Source: Linanthus parryae (Eukaryota > Streptophyta > Magnoliopsida > Ericales > Polemoniaceae). Taken from it: 64,000 nucleotides of DNA. Positions within the stretch are counted from its first letter, which is position 1; the number at the start of each line of letters is the position of its first letter. Positions 10,978-22,212 of the stretch are shown here, piece after piece. Both the position numbers and the translations under genes were made by a program. The notes under the pieces are model-generated. The model searched no databases. It was not told the origin of the DNA and saw only the letters and a list, made by a program, of their open reading frames with translations. Location of the stretch: positions 18,163,001 through 18,227,000 of the forward strand of contig JALGPY010000003.1 in assembly GCA_023055425.1 (NCBI GenBank). Reading direction: 5' to 3'.

Positions 10978-13076
10978 TGCAACACCCCCAAATTATACGG
11001 CCGGCCGAACCGTATATTTGGAAAGATGCCTCCGTCCGAGGAGATAAACCCCACTAGATACGGAACAGGATCGCCGGTTCACAGTTAATACAACCATTAA
11101 TAATTCAAATATAAATATTATACATTCGAGATAAACTAATGACATTGTCTAGAAAGATACGAGTACATTAAGAAATGAAAAATACTAAGTGAAGTTCTAA
11201 ACAGCTTGATACCCTAGCCACCTTACTCGTAACCTGCGGGTTTCGAAATGGCACAAGCCGACCGCAAAAAAATATTTAATCAGTAAAAACTGATTAAATT
11301 CAAACTTCAATATGTAAAATGAATTTTGGCACAACATCATAATCACATGATATTAAAAGGGCACCCATATGAGCTGTCAAATAAAAATTGATTTTGTTCT
11401 CATCGTTAGTTTAGCAGGAGTAATGATGTCCAGCGGGTAACGAATGCCCCCAGAGAGGTTACGATGCCACTAATAATAATGAGGGTGCCTCTGGGATATC
11501 CCGTATCCCAATTAAACCGAGCATTATGGGAGCCCATACGTCAATCCACGCTCATGAACACGACTATGAGACCTTCAGTGTCGACACCCCTATACCGTAG
11601 TAACCCATATAGGTATAAGTAGTACTCCATAGTTTCACAATAAAGGGAGATCGCTTGCCCGCGCTCCCGAACGTAGCCATAATACAAAAGGAGGATCGCT
11701 TACCCGCGCCCCTGGCCGTAGCCATAAATCCCGCATCCTCTGTGCATCGCCCCAAGTATATTATAGTGCATTATTCATTTGAATTTCACGTTAATGAAAT
11801 ATGGGTCCAAACCATCGGTTCTCAAGAGTATCACTTTGATTTCCAACCGTCATTCCATAAGAGTAATATTTATTTCAGGATTCATGGTTTCCAGCCGTAA
11901 TACTCAAAGAGAAGGTTTCTCAAAACATAGTTCACAAATATTCGATCAATTCCAAGTATCGCAAGTTAGGAAAAAATTGTTTCTTCACGCACATAAATCA
12001 CATTTCATAGTTAAAGTATTGCATATATGAACATACCGATGATAATTAGCTTGATGAATCTACGAAAAGGGGAGTCCGACCACTAGTACTCAACAAACTC
12101 GTCGTCTACGAAACCGTCGCCAAATGGGGGTTAAATTGATCGCCGAATTTCAGTCAAGAACTCACCGAAAAATATGGAGCTTGGCTGTTGGGTGGCCGGG
12201 ATCGAACCCCTATGGGTCTAGTCGGACTCCTTGGAGTGTGGGGATGTCGCCAGAGATGAAGGAAAAGGGCGGAGGGTGCGGTGTTGGCTTCCTGTCGCGG
12301 CTGCCGTCACTGGCCTTCAGGTCTGTGGCGGTGGCTCCGATGGCCGTTGCTTCTTCTTCTTTCTCCTCTATTGTAGAGAAGGTTGTGGCAGTGGGGTGGT
12401 TTCCATCGGGGAAGGCAGCGGCCTTATGCCGGTGCTGTTGCTCCTTGCTTTTCGCTGGAGAAACATAGAGAAGAGGGTGAGAGAGAGGTTGACAGAGAGA
12501 ATGGGGGAGGCAGAGAGTGAGAGAGACGAACGGAGGTGATGGTGGTGGTGTCTGTGGGTGTTGGTGATGGCATTGTTGGTTGTTTCTTGTTTTCTCCAGA
12601 TGGTGTTTTTACTGAGGGATAAAAGAGGGTTGAGGAGAATTTAAATAGAGTAAAAATAGTAGGGGTCAAACTAGATTAGGTAATTTGGTCTTTGGTCTTG
12701 GTCAAATGGCCAATTGGTGGATAGTTTTGATAAACTGGCCAACATGAAGCTTAGGACAAATTATTTGGTGCTTTTGGTGTAGTACCTGTTAGGTAAAAAA
12801 TTTAGGGCGTTTTGGTAGTACTATTGGCATGTGAAAGTTGTACCATGCTTTGGTAGTACTCTAGGTAGGATTTTAATCTGTTAATTGGTTATATTATTTA
12901 AGTTAGTTTTAGGTAAACAGTTATAATTAAATTTATCTTATAGTATAAAAATCATATACGAGCCTACCAATTAAATCACATATTCAAGAAAATTGACCAA
13001 TCATTTCTAGTAACTCATAACCGGACTTCATGTGTCAAATTACTAGTTTACCCCTAGTTTAAAAACGGAGAATTCA
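10978..13076 (-). repeat. 5' LTR of the chromovirus
   Basis: The LTR 3' end is certain because the primer binding site abuts it (plus strand TGCAACACCC at 10978). The outer end is inferred: minus-strand TGAATTCTCC at 13076 is the first TG next to sequence that continues the LINE ORF1 frame, giving 2,099 bp and a candidate TSD GATTA (13077-13081). The second LTR is outside the window, so the end cannot be checked here. Short hairpins are visible at 10996-11016 (ACGGCCGGCCGAACCGT) and 11277-11294 (AATCAGT-AAAA-ACTGATT). Confidence 0.65.
12640..12647 (-). promoter_or_regulatory. Probable TATA box of the chromovirus LTR
   Basis: The minus strand reads TATTTAAA, preceded by A/T-rich sequence and followed by a CT-rich, later C-rich leader. 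This is the typical core promoter position within a gypsy LTR of this length. Confidence 0.45.
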
Positions 13077-14546
13077 GATTATATGAGAGCAAGGGTAAGG
13101 ATCGACATCATCAAACCTTTTCGAAGGGGGAGGTATTAGGGGTGAGCACAGACCGGTTTGGGCGGTTATTGTCAAAAATTTTGCCCCGACCCAATAGGTA
13201 CGGGTTGGAGAATGTTCAACCCAAACACAATCAATTGTTCTCGATACCCAAACCAAACTTAACTTATCGACTCACCCCGTTTCAGACCGGGGTGAACGGG
13301 TTGTTAAATCTAGATAAGTTGTTTGGAAGATGTATAAATTTAGTTAAAAAAAATAAAGATGCATAAGCTTCGTGTTTGGAATTGAAAATTTTAACATAGT
13401 CTATTAGAAAAGATGAGTTATTTGAGGAAAATCAACTAAAACTATTATTCGGGGATATAAGTTTAGTTATCGGACAATGTTATCTAACTACAATATGTAA
13501 TTTTTTCATGTAAATATTTAATCGGACCGGACCGGTTCTAAACGGTTTTGCTAAATCTAAAACCATGATGAATCAAAGTTAGTTCGGGTTTGCGATTTTA
13601 TAATCGTACCCAATCAAGTAGCATGAACGGGTGTTAAATTCGGACCGGTTTGATGTCGGCCGGTTTGGGGCAGCCGGTTTGGGTGAGTTTTGCTCACCCC
13701 CAGGAGGTATACAGGTCTTGGGGGTGGAAACTCGGCTTGGTTATAAGTTCGAGCGAATTTCGTGCCTTTGCCAATGGTGCAGAATGATCAATCATTACGG
13801 GGGCGATTTTCTTGTCAGAACTGATATCGATAAAGCTCAAGACCAACCCGGATATGGGGAGTGGTTGCTTTTCATACCCCCACCGAAGGGGAGACTTGTC
13901 GATGTCTTCAATGACCATAGAGGTGACACAACCCAGGGAAAAGAAGACATGGGGGTTGCCTACACCATGTCAGATAATGAAGATGAGGTCATGAAGAGTA
14001 AGCATGGTTTTGATAGTGATGCTACCTTGGGCGAAAAAGTTGATAAAGACAAATAGGAGAAGTTGAAGACCAGTAATAAAGAGGGTGCTGAAGACATGCA
14101 GGTATTCGTTAATCCACTCGCGGCAAAAGGACAATTCTGCTCGTTTCTTGCCCGAAGACAAAGGAAAAGGTATTGCGGTGGAATTAACCCAGGGAGCGAC
14201 GGGAGCTAAGAGGAAGATTGCGGATGCAAACAAGAGTCTAAATCCGGTAGAGTAGGCATAAAACCGTCATATAGGACTGGGCAGAGGTTTGGGTTCAGGG
14301 AATGGTGGTAGGGCTCCCGGTTCAGCAAACCAATATGGCTGTGGCTCATGCCGTGGTATCTTAAGGGGAGGGAGAATCTCGGCCAACGCTCCTTCCATAC
14401 GAGGTAGTGGACAAGGGACTAGGGTCAACATGCAGGCTAACCACTCTGCTCATAGAAACCCAACAACCCACAAGGAAGACAAAGGCAACACAGTTATGAC
14501 ACAATCTCAGGTTTCTGGGCGTGAATTTCGACACAAGACGGGGTAG
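13077..14546 (+). pseudogene. LINE ORF1 (gag-like, zinc-knuckle region), decayed
   Basis: From 13077 the frame reads YMRARVRIDIIKPFRRGRY, a motif typical of plant LINE ORF1 proteins (DUF4283/zf-CCHC_4 type). After the hAT element it continues with YKFERISCLCQWCRMINH, a degenerate knuckle that has kept only some Cys/His residues, then a YGEWL motif and a Gly/Arg/Ser-rich tail (14289-14546). Frames change at least three times. ORF1 proteins bind LINE RNA; this one cannot be made intact. Confidence 0.75.
13137..13702. mobile_element. Non-autonomous hAT element with 8-bp TSD GGAGGTAT
   Basis: Terminal inverted repeats are TAGGGGTGAGCA (left) and TGCTCACCCCCA (right), 11 of 12 matching. They are flanked by perfect 8-bp direct repeats GGAGGTAT at 13129-13136 and 13703-13710. 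Eight-bp TSDs and a (T/C)AGGG terminus are diagnostic of hAT. The 566-bp interior is rich in ACCGG/CCGGT motifs near both ends and has no transposase. It interrupts LINE ORF1. Confidence 0.85.
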
Positions 14547-14604
14547 CCTTACAGAACCCAGCATCTACATTGCCTGAGGCTGCAGGGCAGCCCATCCACT
14601 CACA

Positions 14605-17600
14605 ATGAGTATTTTAAGCTGGAAAATGCGGGGGCTTGTGAACCCCCATAGCGTTATTTCTCTTTGAGATTTAGTAAGGAGACAGAAGCACAATGTTTTT
14701 TTCTTGATGGAAACGAAACAATATGCAACAAAGATGGAAAGAATAAGGGATAGGTTGGGTTTACGCAATGGGATCTTTCGAGACTGTGAAGATCGGAGAG
14801 GAGGCGTAGCTTTGATGTGGGATGATGAGGTATCTTTTTCTTTAGCAACGATGTCAAAACATTATATTCATGGGTTCTTTACTATTCTCAGTGAGGCAAA
14901 ACATGGGTACTTCACCGGTTTCTATGGTGATCCAGGGATCAACGTCACAATTCTTGGGCTTTGCTTGAGAATTTGTGCCCGTATAACCAACCGTGGTGCG
15001 TAATAGGTGATTTTAATGCCTTCACGTCTATTTCTGAAAAGGAAGGAGGAAGATCAGTCTCTTTCAGTCAGATAGAGGATTCTAGTGGCATTATTCACCG
15101 TTTGAAACTCTGGGATCTTGTTTTTTCAGGTGTTCGTTCTAATTGGACAAATTATTATGGCGACGATATGATTATTAGGGAGAGATTAGACAAATGTATG
15201 TTCACGGATGGGTGGACTGATGTGTTTGGTTGGGGGATGGTGTATCACCTCATTGCAGAGGTTTCTCACCACGTCCCACTCCAGGTAGTTTGGCCATCGG
15301 GTATACTCAGAAATAACAGAATTTGATGATGTTTTCAGTTCGAAATTATGTGGATTCAAGACAAGCGATGTGGCATTTTTGTCAAAGATAGTTCGGAAGA
15401 GTTACATGGTACAGTTGTAGGTAAGCTCAGTGGGATAGCTTTGGCTCTAACTGGGTGGAACCAAGAAGTGGTTGGTAGTATTAAAGGTCATTTGAAGAAA
15501 AACAGGAAAAGGTTAAAGCAATTGGCCGAAGGTGTCCAAACTGTTGGGTTTTGAAGTAGGTAACGCAGCGGAATAATAAAAATTTAATTCTACTTCAATG
15601 CCCACCACGGATCGTCAGGAAGAGATATCATAACATGATAAGAGACATAGTATTGTGTACCTTTTGAATTTGTGAGATCACACGAAGAATGATGTCCTCG
15701 TCTCTACGGTTGATCCACGTCTAGAGGTGAGATCTAGATTCTTCCTTCAAACAAGTGCTAGCTTGAACCCGGAGGAAGAGGGAAGAAGATCAAAGCAACA
15801 AAGGCACAAGAGGAGGGGCGGCCTCCTCTTTGAGCCGACGGGAAGGGGGCGGACGGGGCTAGGATTCGGCCCTAGCTCTTGTCTTGCTCTCTCCTACTCT
15901 CTTTTGCTATGTCTAATAACATTAGTGTGGGAAGGAAGCTTAGGCCTCTTTATATACTCCAACAACTCCTTGTTGTTTCCATAAAAGAGTTTCCCAATTC
16001 TAGATGAACTAGAACTATTCCCTTCCTTGCAAATTAGTCCTACTAAGTTTGCAAGGTGTTGCACAATGATTCTTCTATTAATTAATCAATATTAATTAAT
16101 CCCAAATCTAGCTCTACTCTATTTGACGTGTGACCCCATAGGTTTCTATATAGTTGGTAGTAACTCTTACTAACATGGAGCGGTGTCTAGCAACACATCC
16201 ATGCTTCCCAACCAATAGAAATAGTCAGTGATCCCGACAAACCTCTTGTGCCCAATATGTCATATTGCACTATCCCTTTGTCTCCATATCCGGATTGGAC
16301 ACGAGACATAAATAGTCACACTCGTATATCCAATCCATAGTTCCTCGATCCTGGGAATATGCTTATGCTAGCAGATAACATCAATATCTCCATATTGATT
16401 TATCTGAGTCTGACCAGACATTCAATAAGCCTCATCCCTCGAGTGGCCGTGGATATTTACCCCCATTATGTGGGAGGGACAAATCCAATCTACATCACTA
16501 CAATCTCTAAGCTTGCTTCCTATCACGCCTGATAGCCATCTTTATGATTACCCAGTTACGGTGTAACGTTTGATAACATCAAAGCGCAATATTCCACAAC
16601 TATAGTATCTAGTGACTTCAAGTCTAAGGATTGCAATTATATTAGCACTAAGAAAAGAGATTGTGACTTGACATAATCTAATGTATCATTTTCGTTGTGG
16701 GTCAATCCAGTATGCCATTACTCCTAATGCATACCCATGTGTTAAACTTGATATCTCCATATCAATCTACCCACATACTAGTCTATATTTGATCGTCCTA
16801 TTTATCAATATAGTGGACTAGGGATATTTAAGATAAAAAACACATTTTATCTAAGGACTTCATTATATTAAATATCACAATATATAATAAATGAATATTC
16901 TAGCCAAAAACAATGTTCATACTAAATATACGATTCCCTCTAGGACATCTATTCCAACACAAACAAAAGCAGCAGTAGCCGAAACTAAGGTACTACGTCA
17001 CTCCAATCTTCAGCTCTTTCTCCGTGAAGAAGAGATGTGGCGTCGGCATTCTCGTGAAGTGTGTATGAAGAAGGGAGATCAAAGTACAAACTTTTTTCAC
17101 CTCAATGCTTCTATTCGACGCAATAGAAATCGTATTGAAGTGCTTGAAGATTTGCAGGGAGCTTGGATGACGGAGAAGGGACATATCATCTCCATTATGG
17201 AATATTAATTCACATATATCTTCACGTCCACGGTCCCTACGCAACCAAAGATGGAAGGTATGATACAGACTGTTGATGGACTAGTTAAGCCGAACCAAAG
17301 AACATCCCTTGATCAACCATTCTTGGCTGAAGAGGTGCGATCTGCTCTCGCCCAGCTTGCTCCGGCAAAGGCGCCGGGACCTGACGAGTTCGTGACAATT
17401 TTCTTTTAGCGCTACTGGAATCTGGTTGGCATAGAAGTTGAAGAGCTCTGTTTATCGGTGCTCAATGGATATGGAGATATTTCAGCCTATAATCATACGC
17501 TGATAGCACTTATCCACAAGGTGAAACATGTCAGAAAGTCTACTGACTTACGACCAATTAGTCTTTGATCTATAATTTACAAAATTATTGCGCATTTTTA

Positions 17601-18351
17601 GCCAATCGGCTGAAGGTCATTCTCGACTCATTGATATCAAAAACTCATTCCGATTTTGTCCCGGGTGGACTGATTTCCGATAACATACTTATATCGTTTG
17701 AATTATTTTATTCTATGAAAAATCGGAAGAAGGGGAAGACGAGTTTTCTCGCATAAAGTTGATATGAGCAAGGCTTATGATAGGGTGGAATGGGGTTTTT
17801 CTGAGAGCTGTTATGGAAAGAATGTGGTTCAGGACGAGGTGGGTCGAATTAATGTTTAAGTGTATATCTTCTGTTTTCTACAGTCTCATTGTCAGTGGGG
17901 AGGTTCAGGGGAAAATAGTAACCCAACGTGGCCTCCGTCAAAGGTCCCTCATTCGCCTTATTTATTTCAATTAGTCAGTGAAAATTTATAAAGAAGTCTA
18001 ACACTGGCTATGCAAGAAGGAAGATTAACATATTGGGGACGTCTCACGGTGGTCCCAAGATATCTCATTTTTTTTCCAGATGATAGTCTCCTATTTGCTA
18101 AAGATAAAGCTGAAGAAATTGTTGTTTTACGTGGGATTCTTTCAGGTTATAAGATTGCGTCTGGCCAGGTTCTAAACTTGCAACAATCGTTAGTTGTCTT
18201 CTCGGAGAATGTAGGTGAAGAGAATCGGATTGCTCTCACCAGACTGTGTGGAGTACAACTTGATGTCCACCACGACACGTACCTGGGCCTCCCAACGCAG
18301 GTGGGAAGAAACAAAACGGTTACGTTCAGTCCCTTAGTGGAGAAAGTCTAC
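14605..18351 (+). pseudogene. LINE ORF2: endonuclease and reverse transcriptase, decayed and interrupted
   Basis: ATG at 14605 starts MSILSWKMRGL (family SWNCRGL: the catalytic Asn is Lys here), with an in-frame TGA after VISL. The endonuclease continues through LMETKQ, RRGGVALMW, and, after a frameshift near 14975, WCVIGDFNAFTS and SHHVPL (family SDH; Asp is His here). The solo LTR interrupts at 15542-16959. RT follows: FFHLNASIRRNRNRI, APGPDEF, LRPISL, FVPGGLISDNI, MSKAYDRVEW (17762), and the catalytic box FPDDSLLFAK instead of FADD. Sequence ends after VGRNKTVTFSPLVEKVY. Multiple stops; dead. Confidence 0.85.
15542..16959 (-). repeat. Solo LTR of an Angela-type copia, TSD CAAAC
   Basis: The plus strand runs from TGTTGGGTTTTG to ATTCCAACA, the reverse complement of the D-type Angela LTR (1,418 bp), with no internal region. 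Perfect 5-bp direct repeats CAAAC flank it (15537-15541 and 16960-16964). Adjacent LINE ORF2 sequence continues across it. This is the product of recombination between the two LTRs of a full element. Subfamily features match element D rather than E. Confidence 0.95.
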
Positions 18352-18445
18352 CATGTAACCATCATCTATGCAGATTATTACAACGTTGCAATGACTTTTT
18401 ATCGTGAACTTAAGAAGTACAGTGATAAAATTCTTTATTTCTACT

Positions 18446-20029
18446 TGACCCGTGTGTGTTATGCGTTGCTGCGCAAGCTTACGGTCAAATAATATAATGG
18501 AGTATTAAGGACTCCGGGTTATCGAACCCAATGGAAGGTGTTTACTATATGCCTAGTTTAGCAATTATGTCCAATTCACACAAGTAACCGGTAAAAAGGT
18601 TTATGGTTTAGAGTGTTGTCACCCTCAAACAAGTGACTAGAAATGGTATTTGAAATAGTGCAAACGAAATGATTTGGTTTAAATTAGAGGAGAGAAAGCT
18701 AGGCAATCTATAGATCACCTAGGGTAGTTTTGACGATTATGGATTTCATGTTCTGACACGACAATTCTTAGTTAGTTGAGCTGGGTAATGGCATTGACAA
18801 TTACCTATCGGTCTCATGTCGTTCTACATAATGATAATAACTTGTCCCTCTCGGGCCAATTCTACTACCTATGTGTTCTAGTAGGCTAAAGATAGTGTAA
18901 GGAATAATGTCCTATCAGACCACTACACACGAACACTTCACCATGTCCTACTAAATTTACCCTCTTCTAGCCATTCTTATTCAACTCACTTATCAGTCTT
19001 ATTGATTATGAATGTTCTTGTTTATTCATCCCAACTAGGGTAGAGTTGCTTTCACTCACTAAATAGTTAATTAGTAACTTCGGGTCATGACTCCTACATT
19101 ACTATGGATTAAGCACAATAAACGAGAGATTAAACAACTAAGATTGCCTTTAAGCCTAGTTCATGATTTCATGGAGAAAGAGAAAATTAACATCACACAT
19201 CCTATTTCTAGCTTGTCAATGGAAGAACTCAATATGAAATAAAGTAAAACAATCTCCATAGAATCATAACCCTAACATGAAAGTTCATCCAAAATCCGGA
19301 AAACATCCTCAAAACATAAACCCAAGGCTCTCCATAGACGTCTAGTTATGAGTTTAGCTACTCATAGCAAAAGTTTACATAATGTTCAAATATATCATAC
19401 AATAATGGAGAGAAAGTGAATCAAACTCTAAAAACGATGTTATGGCGATGATCCGGGCTCGTCTCCTTGATCACCTATTCACACTCAAACGCTAAAAACC
19501 CAAGGCTCTCCATAGACGCTTAGTGTTCGTGGCTCACAATGATCGCCTATTCACGTCCCTTCATACTTATGTCGAAGTAGGGAAGCTAAACTTTCAAGAA
19601 ATTGCATTTTTGGCCCAAAATCCCGACATGGAATCTGCCCATTTTGGCATGAAATAGAATCATTTCGGCCCGAAATATGTCTTATTTCGGCTGGCATTTC
19701 GGGCTGAAACCCTCTGATGCTTCAACTTTTCGAATCTTCAACTCTTGCCCTCCAAGTTCACGAGCCTCTTTCCTTGCCTTTCCTTGCTTCCAAAGTTCAT
19801 GTCCTTGATTCCAAATCACTCCCATAGCCCTGTATCCTGTCAAAGACAAAAACAAAAACTTTACCAAGCGTTTAATCCGAAAAGAAAGCTCAAATGCCTA
19901 ACATTAAGCATATGAAGGAACAAGCGCTAAATCATGCTCATCTCAACAAAAGTAGGCTCAAAACTATCCAACAACCTATCAATCATGTGGTAAATGCTCA
20001 AGAAATATAGCTCCTAAAAGGCGCTATCA
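18446..20029 (-). repeat. 3' LTR of LARD-1
   Basis: 1,584 bp; plus strand TGACCCGTGTG to GGCGCTATCA. It contains near-palindromes ATTTCGGCCCGAAAT (19640-19709) and a duplicated block CCAAGGCTCTCCATAGACG (about 19321 and 19500), apparently not duplicated in the other LTR. Confidence 0.9.
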
Positions 20030-21979
20030 AATTCCCCCACACTTACTCTTTGCTCGTCTCGAGTAAAAATGACGCTTAAAACCCCCACACTTGAGACATT
20101 GCATACATACCAATACCAAACCAATGCATACCCCACCACTTTGCATACTTCAATTTCCGCTAGCCAACACGACTCACGACTTAATACACAAAGACGCGAC
20201 GATGCAAACTACATGATATATACAATGCAACTCAAGTATGTACAATGCAAGTAATTAAATAACATATATATATATATATATATATTCTTTTTCTTGTCGG
20301 AGATTGGACAATCTCAAAGAACAAACCGGAATGTCATAAGGCTCTCATATCCCATAAAAGATTTTAAACTTTGGTGATCGGTAGAACTAGCAGCCAGTTT
20401 CGTCAAACAGAACGGGCGCGAACACTCCATAGTCGCTTTTGCACACTCACCAAACTTATCCCTAGCACTTACCATCCGAGCTATTAATCCACGGGTTTAA
20501 ACGGTTGACGGCTTAGGACGGGTATGATAAGTCATTTAGAAGCTCAGTCCTAGATGTCATGATACTACTCACAAAAACCTGATTCTCACACTTCATCACC
20601 AAAATCTAAGGGACTCACCGAATCTAACTACTCCGGCCCTCATTCCCTCAATCTTGGTGTAACGCCTTTCTCGCGGCCACAAAAGTGAAGAAGTGATCAA
20701 GATCCATTGCTAATCTCCTCGGTCTTCATGAAGTTCAATGTCTTGCTCCTTATTTCATTCACTTTCAATTTCTGTTTTTTTTCTTTTTTTTCTAAACATA
20801 ATCCCATGGAGCCAATAGTAATAAAAATATATGAGGAGATCCAAGTATCAAATATATATAAGTGGGGGTGGAATGTGTCAAATCGAATGTATAACCAAGA
20901 TAGATGTCGACACCCCCACACTCAATGTAAAGCATATCACAAACCCGGTAATCAATGTGTATATGTGGTTCTCCAACCAACCCTCCTCATCACCTAAGAT
21001 ATAGAGAATACTCATGAAAATCAAAGCACAACCTCCTATAAGATCAACGCACTACGGCACTTCACCTGTGATCGTGGTGTATGGACACGACTCACCGCCA
21101 CACTGAAGTGTGCTTCAAACTCTAACTCACCCTCACATCCCCTCAAAAGACGACATGTAAGAGAATCCACTCAAGATGTATAATATCCGCTCACCCTCAA
21201 CGAACCTCCCTAACTCAACTCCCTCTATCATGACGCATAGGAAGGGACCATTCTAACTAGTGATGAAAGTCACAAGGAACGGTTACCTAGGCTAGAGGCT
21301 GTGAATAAAGGGGTAAATGGATCAAATTGGGGTAACTAGTGGACATAGGAGATAGAAACAGGACGTGAGGTCCCCATAAACATCACTCGCACAGATCTTC
21401 CGTTGCCACTACGAGGAGGGTTGATGACTACCTAAGTGACGGTGGTATAGCGCTAGTAGGATAACTAGTCTGGGAGACAGCTACTCACAATTCTAAAGTG
21501 CATTAGCCCTATAGCCTTTCCTACTCCTGTATTTCTCGCTCGCCTCAAATTTCCTACTTCTAGGGAATTTCTATCATTGATCCCTCACCACGTCTACTTT
21601 CTTCAATTGCCCTTTCTCAAATTTTTCAATTTTTAGAATTTTTCAATTTTTTTAATTTTTTTTCATATTTTCCTAACTCTATATGCTTGGGCCAACTCGA
21701 TTATCAACACATTATGGGTAGGTGGATTCAATAATTAAAATTGCGACAATAATATATTCAATATATATACAATGCAATAATAAAACGTGAATGCAAATGC
21801 AATCCTACGGACTAACTCTATATGCAAAACAGACTCACTAATCTACATGTAACAAGGCGATGCAATGGCCAACTAGCGAATAGCTATAAATCCTCCCACA
21901 CTTAAGCGCTTCGTTGTCCTTAAAAAAAGATAGAATGAAATCAAGAGGACTCCGCTGCTCAAATGCAGGGCCGATGGGT
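20030..21979 (-). other. LARD-1 non-coding 3' region with polypurine tract
   Basis: On the minus strand this ends GAGACGAGCAAAG...GTGTGGGGGAATT directly before the LTR. The ACGAGCAAAG motif upstream of the polypurine tract recurs in LARD-2. There is a (TA)n microsatellite at about 20264-20284 and a T-rich stretch at 21605-21665. I see no coding sequence beyond short spurious ORFs. Confidence 0.7.
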
Positions 21980-22212
21980 CTAGTCAAAACGGGCCCCCTC
22001 GTCCTCACCAACTGGGGGGTCCGGACTCGACTTTGGGTATACATCGGACATGTAATGGTGCAGTCCCCCGTAGGTGTCTGGATGCTGCAAAGTGACATTA
22101 GCCGCAAAGTCCATGTCCTGAATCCATCCTCTCTGCTCAGCACTATCCACACCAAGTCGCTCTAAGCCTCGGCCAAGCAAACGCTGACTACATCGGGCAT
22201 GCTCAAACTGCC

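Larger units (their letters stand above)
5933..13076 (-). mobile_element. Ty3/gypsy chromovirus (Tekay-like), 5' LTR to truncated chromodomain
   Basis: Reading on the minus strand: 5' LTR (13076-10978), primer binding site matching initiator tRNA-Met, leader, gag with a zinc knuckle, protease, reverse transcriptase, RNase H, integrase, and a C-terminal chromodomain-like end cut off at 5933 by Angela B. This order (RT before integrase) defines gypsy. The C-terminal text (ILDKKTRN, then VKVLWSN) matches chromodomains of the Tekay/Reina chromoviruses. Many stops and frameshifts show that it is old. It lies in LINE ORF1. Confidence 0.85.
13077..18351 (+). mobile_element. Non-LTR retrotransposon (plant L1-type LINE), truncated and interrupted
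   Basis: Plus-strand sequence encodes an ORF1 zinc-knuckle region, an ORF2 endonuclease and a reverse transcriptase in L1 order. It is cut on the left by the chromovirus and interrupted by a hAT element (13137-13702) and a solo LTR (15542-16959). Removing both, with one TSD copy each, restores continuous LINE sequence. On the right it ends abruptly in the RT thumb region at about 18351, fused to GDSL exon sequence with no poly(A) tail. Confidence 0.85.

Noticed and set aside
12185..12245. Possible second tRNA-like sequence (GGTTCGATCCC on the minus strand)
   Set aside because: There is a B-box-like match only, with no A box or cloverleaf. It lies inside the chromovirus LTR.
12124..12669. ORFs of 80-114 codons on both strands
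   Set aside because: Low-complexity Ser/Pro/Gly-rich text within the chromovirus LTR, overlapping on both strands.
15727..15984. 85-codon ORF, with a similar 66-codon ORF at 48581-48381
   Set aside because: Both are antisense to the transcription of Angela LTRs and similar only because the LTRs are similar. No domain.
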